Part shown: in pieces, positions 6,373 to 9,806 of the stretch | Layout of the letters: each line of letters opens with the position of its first letter | Position numbering within the stretch: position 1 is the first letter of the stretch | Assembly: GCA_039916225.1 (NCBI GenBank) | Contig: JBDSLU010000019.1 | Span: forward strand, 1 to 9,806 | Source of the DNA: JBDSLU01 sp039916225 | GTDB taxonomy: Bacteria > Acidobacteriota > Vicinamibacteria > Vicinamibacterales > Vicinamibacteraceae | Reading direction: 5' to 3' | Length of the DNA stretch: 9,806 nt | The notes under the pieces: generated by a model | The model's input: only the letters and a program-made list of their open reading frames with translations | Databases searched by the model: none | What the model was told of the DNA's origin: nothing | Made by a program: the position numbers and the translations under genes

Positions 6373-6391
6373 GACGCACGCAGCGTGCGTC
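6373..6391. promoter_or_regulatory. 19-bp palindrome upstream of the amino-acid oxidase cassette, candidate operator
   Basis: GACGCACGC-A-GCGTGCGTC is a perfect inverted repeat with 9-bp arms and a single central base, 26 bp upstream of ATG 6346 and 13 bp beyond its Shine-Dalgarno. The short centre makes a stable RNA hairpin unlikely in the full form but suits a dimeric DNA-binding protein. A weaker 6-bp inverted repeat, TCTTGC / GCAAGA (6397-6402 / 6413-6418), lies next to it. I could not place a confident -10/-35 pair nearby, so the operator role is inferred from symmetry and position only. Confidence 0.4.
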
Positions 6392-6444
6392 GGGCATCTT
6401 GCGGCCGTGTGTGCAAGACGAGTGCCCCTGCGGCGGCGACGCCT

Positions 6445-6509
6445 CGATCGCGCGATCGCCGCCACTATCGGCGCGATCTCGCGAATATCACCGCGATCGA
6501 CGCGATCGA
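6445..6509. repeat. Cluster of CGATCG palindromes with a 9-bp tandem repeat
   Basis: CGATCGCGCGATCG at 6445-6458 is a perfect 14-bp palindrome, flanked by GGCGGCGA / TCGCCGCC arms. CGATC recurs in GCGCGATCTCGCG (about 6471-6483), and CGCGATCGA is repeated in tandem at 6492-6500 and 6501-6509. In all, four CGATCG sites and one CGATC lie within 65 bp of non-coding DNA. It could be a set of regulator sites, an under-methylated GATC cluster, or low-complexity drift in GC-rich DNA. Confidence 0.4.
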
Positions 6510-6877
6510 CAGCGATGCACGCGCTCCCGACAATCTCGTGGGAACACGGGCAGGTGAGGGAACCTATTTGTCCGAAGCATGGGTCGGACATGCATTGCGC
6601 ATGCGTGATTGGCGGCTCTTCCCGACGCCCGATCGCCAACTCTGTCGCCTTCTATCGCGCGTATCGACAAGAACGTCCGCATCGACGCGCCATCGACAGG
6701 CCGTGCCCACGAACCCCTCTTCATCGGCTAACCAGCGGCGTTGGCGGCGTTTGCGCGTCTTGCGACGACGCGGGGCGGCGACGGACCCGCGCTTGCACTA
6801 CGAGCGGCATCGAGCCCGGACATCGTCCTGTCTGTGGGGCTTCATGGAACGACTGAACATGTTGAGGGGGTGGGAGC

Positions 6878-9806
6878 ATGCATCGACTGAGCGTCATGTT
6901 GACGGTCGTGTGCGCCGTCATCGGTCTGGCTCGAACGGGCGCGGCCCAGGGCTATCAGGGTGGTATCCGCGGCGCCGTGCACGATGCCGCGGGCGTCGTG
7001 CCTGGCGCCGAAGTGACGGTGACCAACGCGGAGACCAACGTCTCCCGATCGGCGCAGACCAACGAGGCTGGCGAATACAACCTGCCCAACCTCGCGCCGG
7101 GCCTGTACGGCCTCAAGGTGGCGATGTCCGGCTTCAAGTCGGTCACGCAGCGCGACATCCAGATCGGGACGCAGCAGTTCCTGACGCTCGACGTCAAACT
7201 CGAGATCGGCGGCCTCGAGGAAACGATTACGGTCAGCAGCGAGCCGGCCCGCATCGAGCGCTCCAACGCCTCGATCGGCACCGTCCTCGACAAGATCGAC
7301 ATGCAGACGCTGCCCTCACCCGGACGGGCAGCCTTCCTCATTGGCACCACCGTCCCGACCGTCATCGCCTCCGGCGATGCGCAGTTCAACCGCCAGCAGG
7401 ATCAGACCAACGCCTCGCTGCTGTCGCTCGGCGGCGGCACCCGCCGTGGCAACAACTACACGCTCGACGGCGTCCCGATCACGGACCTCCGCAACCGTGC
7501 CACCGCCAACCCGAGCATCGAGTCGCTCGAGGACATGAAGGTCCAGGTCCACACCTACGACGCGGAGATGGGCCGCACCGGCGGCGGCGTCTTCAACACC
7601 ACGCTCCGCGCCGGGGCCAACGCTCTGCACGGCACCGGCTTCGCGCAGACCCGGCCGCTGTGGGGGCAGACCAACAACTTCTTCAGCGAGAAGGCCGGCC
7701 TCGCCAAGCCGGACAGCCCCTACTACCTCGGTGGCGGCGCCATCGGCGGCCCGGTGCTCCGCAACCGCACGTTCTTCTGGTTCTCGACCGAGAGCTACCA
7801 CGACGTGCAGACGCGCAACGCCAGCGTCACCATGCCGACCGCCCTCGAGCGCCTCGGCGACTTCTCGCAGACAACCAACGCCTCCGGCGCGATGGTGGCG
7901 ATCTACGATCCGGTCACCGGGCAGCCGTTCGCCGGCAATCGGATCCCGACCGGTCGCATCAACCCGACGGCCGCCGCGATGCTCCAGTACCTGCCGCTGG
8001 CCGACGTCGAGCGCGCCAACGGTTCGACCAACTACACCCGCACCTCGCTGATCAAGAATCAGCTGCAGCAGCTCTACTCGGCCAAGATCTCGCACAAGCT
8101 GACCGACACCAACACCCTCACCGGCTTCTACCTCTACAACAAGACCGACGAGCCGGACGCCAATTACTTCGGCAGCGCCGATCAGGCCGAGCCGACCCGG
8201 TTCGCCGATCCCAACGACTACATCCTGGTCCGTCGGCCGAAGATCCTCGCCCTCAACGACACCTGGGTAATGAGCGACAGTTCGGTGCTCGGCTTCCGCT
8301 TCGGCATGACGCGTTTCCCCGACAACAACACGCTGAGCACGCCATTCAGCCCGAGTCAGCTCGGCTTCTCACAGACGTATCTGGATCAGATCACGCTCGA
8401 GAAGTTCCCTGGCGTCCGCATCCGCGGCTATGACCAGTTCGCCGGGCAGACGCTCGGCGCCATCAACCCGACCCAGATCAACTGGAAGTCGACCAGCGCC
8501 AACGCCACCTGGTCGAAGTTCGTCGGCCGCCACACCTTCAAGGTCGGTGGCGACTACCGCCAGATCGGCGTCGACAGCTACATCCCGGGCGATGGCGCCG
8601 GCTTCTTCGACTTCGACAAGGACATGACCTCGTCGAACGGCGGCACCGGCAGCACGACCGACGGCAACGCCTTCGCGGCGTTCCTGCTCGGCTATCCGTC
8701 GACGGTCCGCACCAGCCAGATCTCGGTGTCCACGCCGCTCGATCTCTACGCCAACTACTACGGCGGGTATTTCCAGGACGACTGGCGCGTCAACTCGAAG
8801 CTGACGCTGAACTACGGCCTGCGCGTGGAGCACGAAGATGGCCTGCGCGAACGGGAGAACCGCTTCACGGTCGGCTTCGATCCGACGATGTCGAGCTCGC
8901 TGTCGTCGATCTCGATCCCGGCCGATCCGATCGCCGGCACGCCGGCCCGGACCGTTTCCGGCGGCCTGATGTATGCGGGCGTCGACGGCAACAAGACGAC
9001 GCAGGGCAACGCGCCCGGGGTGAAGTGGTCGCCGCGGCTGAGCGCCGCCTACGCGCTCGGCGAGCAGACGGTGCTGCGCGGCGGCTACGGTCTTTACTGG
9101 GCGCCGTTCAACTACCCAGGACCGTCGACCTCGGCCAGCAACTACGGCCAGGTCGGCTTCACCCAGAACACGATCCTGAGCCAGAGCCGCACCGCACCGG
9201 TGACCCTGACCAACCCGTTCCCGAACGGCGTCGCCGCGCCGACCGGTAACTCGCTGGGTGCCCTGACCAATCTGGACAGCAACATCTCGTTCGTCGATCA
9301 GACGCGGACGGCGCCCCGCGTGCAGCAGTTCTCGGTCGATCTGCAGCGCGAGTTGGGCGCCGATCTCACGCTCACCGCGTCCTACATCGGCGCGCGGAGC
9401 GATCACGTCGGGCTCGGCGGATCGAACGACACGCCCATCAACATCAACCAGCTCGATCCGGCCTACCTGTCGCTGGGCGCCGCGCTGAACGATCAGCTCC
9501 CCAATCCGTTCCGCGGCAACCCGAGCGTGCCGCTGTCACTGTCGACGCCGGCGACGCTGTCGCGGCAGCGCCTGCTGCTCCCGTTCCCGCAGTACCGGCA
9601 GGTGAACGCGCGCCAGGTGACGGAAGGCTACAGCCGCTACCACGCCGCGGTCTTCGAAGTGAGCCGGCGTCTGAAGAACGGGTGGGGCGGGCGCTTCAGC
9701 TACACCTACAGCGTCCTCAAGGACAACCTGGTCGGCGAGAGCAACTTCTATGCGGCGGTGAGTCCGGCGCTGCCGATCAACAACTACAACTACGTTGCCT
9801 CACGGC
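6878..9806 (+). CDS. TonB-dependent receptor, Oar-like, with carboxypeptidase-regulatory-like N-terminal domain; 3'-truncated by window edge
   Basis: Outer-membrane receptor for uptake of a large or scarce ligand using TonB energy. ATG 6878 follows GAGGGGG (6864-6870) by 7 nt, and 976 codons are visible without a stop, so the C-terminus is outside the window. Order: signal peptide (1 to about 23, hydrophobic SVMLTVVCAVIGL, cleavage near GAA/QG); CarboxypepD_reg-like beta-sandwich (about 28-110) with GGIRGAVHDAAG, PGAEVTVTN, TNEAGEYNLPNLAPGLYGLKV; plug domain (about 115-250) with YTLDGVPITD (194-203) and the AEMGRTGGGVFNTTLRAG stretch typical of Oar-like receptors; then a beta-barrel with alternating aromatic strands, e.g. 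NYYGGYFQDDWRVNSKLTLN. Full-length family members are often 1,000-1,150 aa, so most is present. It is divergent from the exported amino-acid oxidase cassette. A peptide or amino-compound ligand would fit the neighbours, but receptors of this type expanded widely in Acidobacteriota and ligand cannot be read from sequence. Confidence 0.93.
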   Translation, partial: MHRLSVMLTVVCAVIGLARTGAAQGYQGGIRGAVHDAAGVVPGAEVTVTNAETNVSRSAQTNEAGEYNLPNLAPGLYGLKVAMSGFKSVTQRDIQIGTQQFLTLDVKLEIGGLEETITVSSEPARIERSNASIGTVLDKIDMQTLPSPGRAAFLIGTTVPTVIASGDAQFNRQQDQTNASLLSLGGGTRRGNNYTLDGVPITDLRNRATANPSIESLEDMKVQVHTYDAEMGRTGGGVFNTTLRAGANALHGTGFAQTRPLWGQTNNFFSEKAGLAKPDSPYYLGGGAIGGPVLRNRTFFWFSTESYHDVQTRNASVTMPTALERLGDFSQTTNASGAMVAIYDPVTGQPFAGNRIPTGRINPTAAAMLQYLPLADVERANGSTNYTRTSLIKNQLQQLYSAKISHKLTDTNTLTGFYLYNKTDEPDANYFGSADQAEPTRFADPNDYILVRRPKILALNDTWVMSDSSVLGFRFGMTRFPDNNTLSTPFSPSQLGFSQTYLDQITLEKFPGVRIRGYDQFAGQTLGAINPTQINWKSTSANATWSKFVGRHTFKVGGDYRQIGVDSYIPGDGAGFFDFDKDMTSSNGGTGSTTDGNAFAAFLLGYPSTVRTSQISVSTPLDLYANYYGGYFQDDWRVNSKLTLNYGLRVEHEDGLRERENRFTVGFDPTMSSSLSSISIPADPIAGTPARTVSGGLMYAGVDGNKTTQGNAPGVKWSPRLSAAYALGEQTVLRGGYGLYWAPFNYPGPSTSASNYGQVGFTQNTILSQSRTAPVTLTNPFPNGVAAPTGNSLGALTNLDSNISFVDQTRTAPRVQQFSVDLQRELGADLTLTASYIGARSDHVGLGGSNDTPININQLDPAYLSLGAALNDQLPNPFRGNPSVPLSLSTPATLSRQRLLLPFPQYRQVNARQVTEGYSRYHAAVFEVSRRLKNGWGGRFSYTYSVLKDNLVGESNFYAAVSPALPINNYNYVASR

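Larger units (their letters stand above)
6347..6877. other. 531-bp divergent intergenic region with no supported gene
   Basis: This separates the - strand amino-acid oxidase cassette from the + strand TonB-dependent receptor gene, so promoters of both must lie here unless start sites are misplaced. I see no tRNA, riboswitch or convincing small gene; open frames crossing it have shuffled, Arg/Ser-rich translations. Structures seen are the palindrome at 6373-6391, the CGATCG cluster at 6445-6509, ATCGAC words at 6496, 6505, 6663, 6681 and 6692, an inverted repeat TCCGA / TCGGA (6571-6588), a direct repeat GCGGCGTT at 6735-6742 and 6744-6751, and a 6-bp-stem hairpin CGCGTC / GACGCG (6754-6772). 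No sigma-70-like -35/-10 pair with correct spacing was convincing on either strand. Confidence 0.6.

Noticed and set aside
6488..6724. 78-codon - strand frame in the divergent intergenic region as a possible small gene
   Set aside because: Arg/Ser-rich translation, no recognisable motif and no convincing SD at the start; typical of random GC-rich frames.
6741..6756. Sigma-54-like GG-N10-GC element upstream of the receptor gene
   Set aside because: GG and GC spacing fits, but the -12 part reads GCGC instead of TTGC and the -24 part lacks CAC; no upstream activator site was seen.
4964..6856. Long + strand open frame of 630 codons opposite the cassette
   Set aside because: Antisense shadow typical of GC-rich coding DNA: Arg/His-rich, no domain, and it opposes two well-supported genes.
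6385..8433. Long + strand open frame of 682 codons across the intergenic region into the receptor
   Set aside because: Over the receptor it is out of frame with the clear TonB-dependent receptor translation from 6878; its own translation is low-complexity Arg/Pro-rich.

Overview
The window is GC-rich and coding-dense. It suggests an Acidobacteriota-like soil or environmental Gram-negative, possibly class Vicinamibacteria. That placement is an inference from base composition, an Oar-like TonB-dependent receptor with a carboxypeptidase-regulatory-like N-terminus, and many exported enzymes; no rRNA or other marker gene is present.

Layout: (i) 1-1581, + strand, the C-terminal 526 residues of an M13 (neprilysin/PepO-type) zinc metallopeptidase, cut by the left edge. 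(ii) 1582-1641, a short convergent intergenic region with a perfect 10-bp-stem hairpin. (iii) 6346 down to 1642, - strand, a tight four-gene run in transcription order: HisC-like PLP aminotransferase (AT2), flavin L-amino-acid/amine oxidase, RidA-family imine deaminase, second HisC-like aminotransferase (AT1). Spacings are a 4-nt TTGA stop/start overlap, a gap of about 16 nt, and 70 nt. (iv) 6347-6877, a 531-bp divergent intergenic region with no convincing gene but with palindromes and short repeats. (v) 6878 to the right edge, + strand, a TonB-dependent receptor, cut at the edge after 976 codons.

The main point of interest is the - strand cassette. All four proteins appear to carry export signals: twin-arginine motifs on both aminotransferases and the flavoprotein, and a Sec-type signal on RidA. 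The flavoprotein keeps the arginine that binds the substrate carboxylate in L-amino-acid oxidases. RidA keeps its key arginine, and both aminotransferases keep the full HisC-type PLP site. I infer an exported amino-acid deamination system: the oxidase makes an imino acid plus H2O2, RidA speeds hydrolysis of the imine to a 2-oxo acid and ammonia, and the aminotransferases move amino groups to or from the 2-oxo acids. The flanking peptidase and outer-membrane receptor fit a locus handling peptides or amino acids in the cell envelope, but they are on the opposite strand and the link is circumstantial.

The two aminotransferases are close paralogues (about 74% identical by my hand count over 330 ungapped residues), lie in direct orientation around the oxidase-RidA pair, and share an unusual C-terminal tail ending in cysteine.
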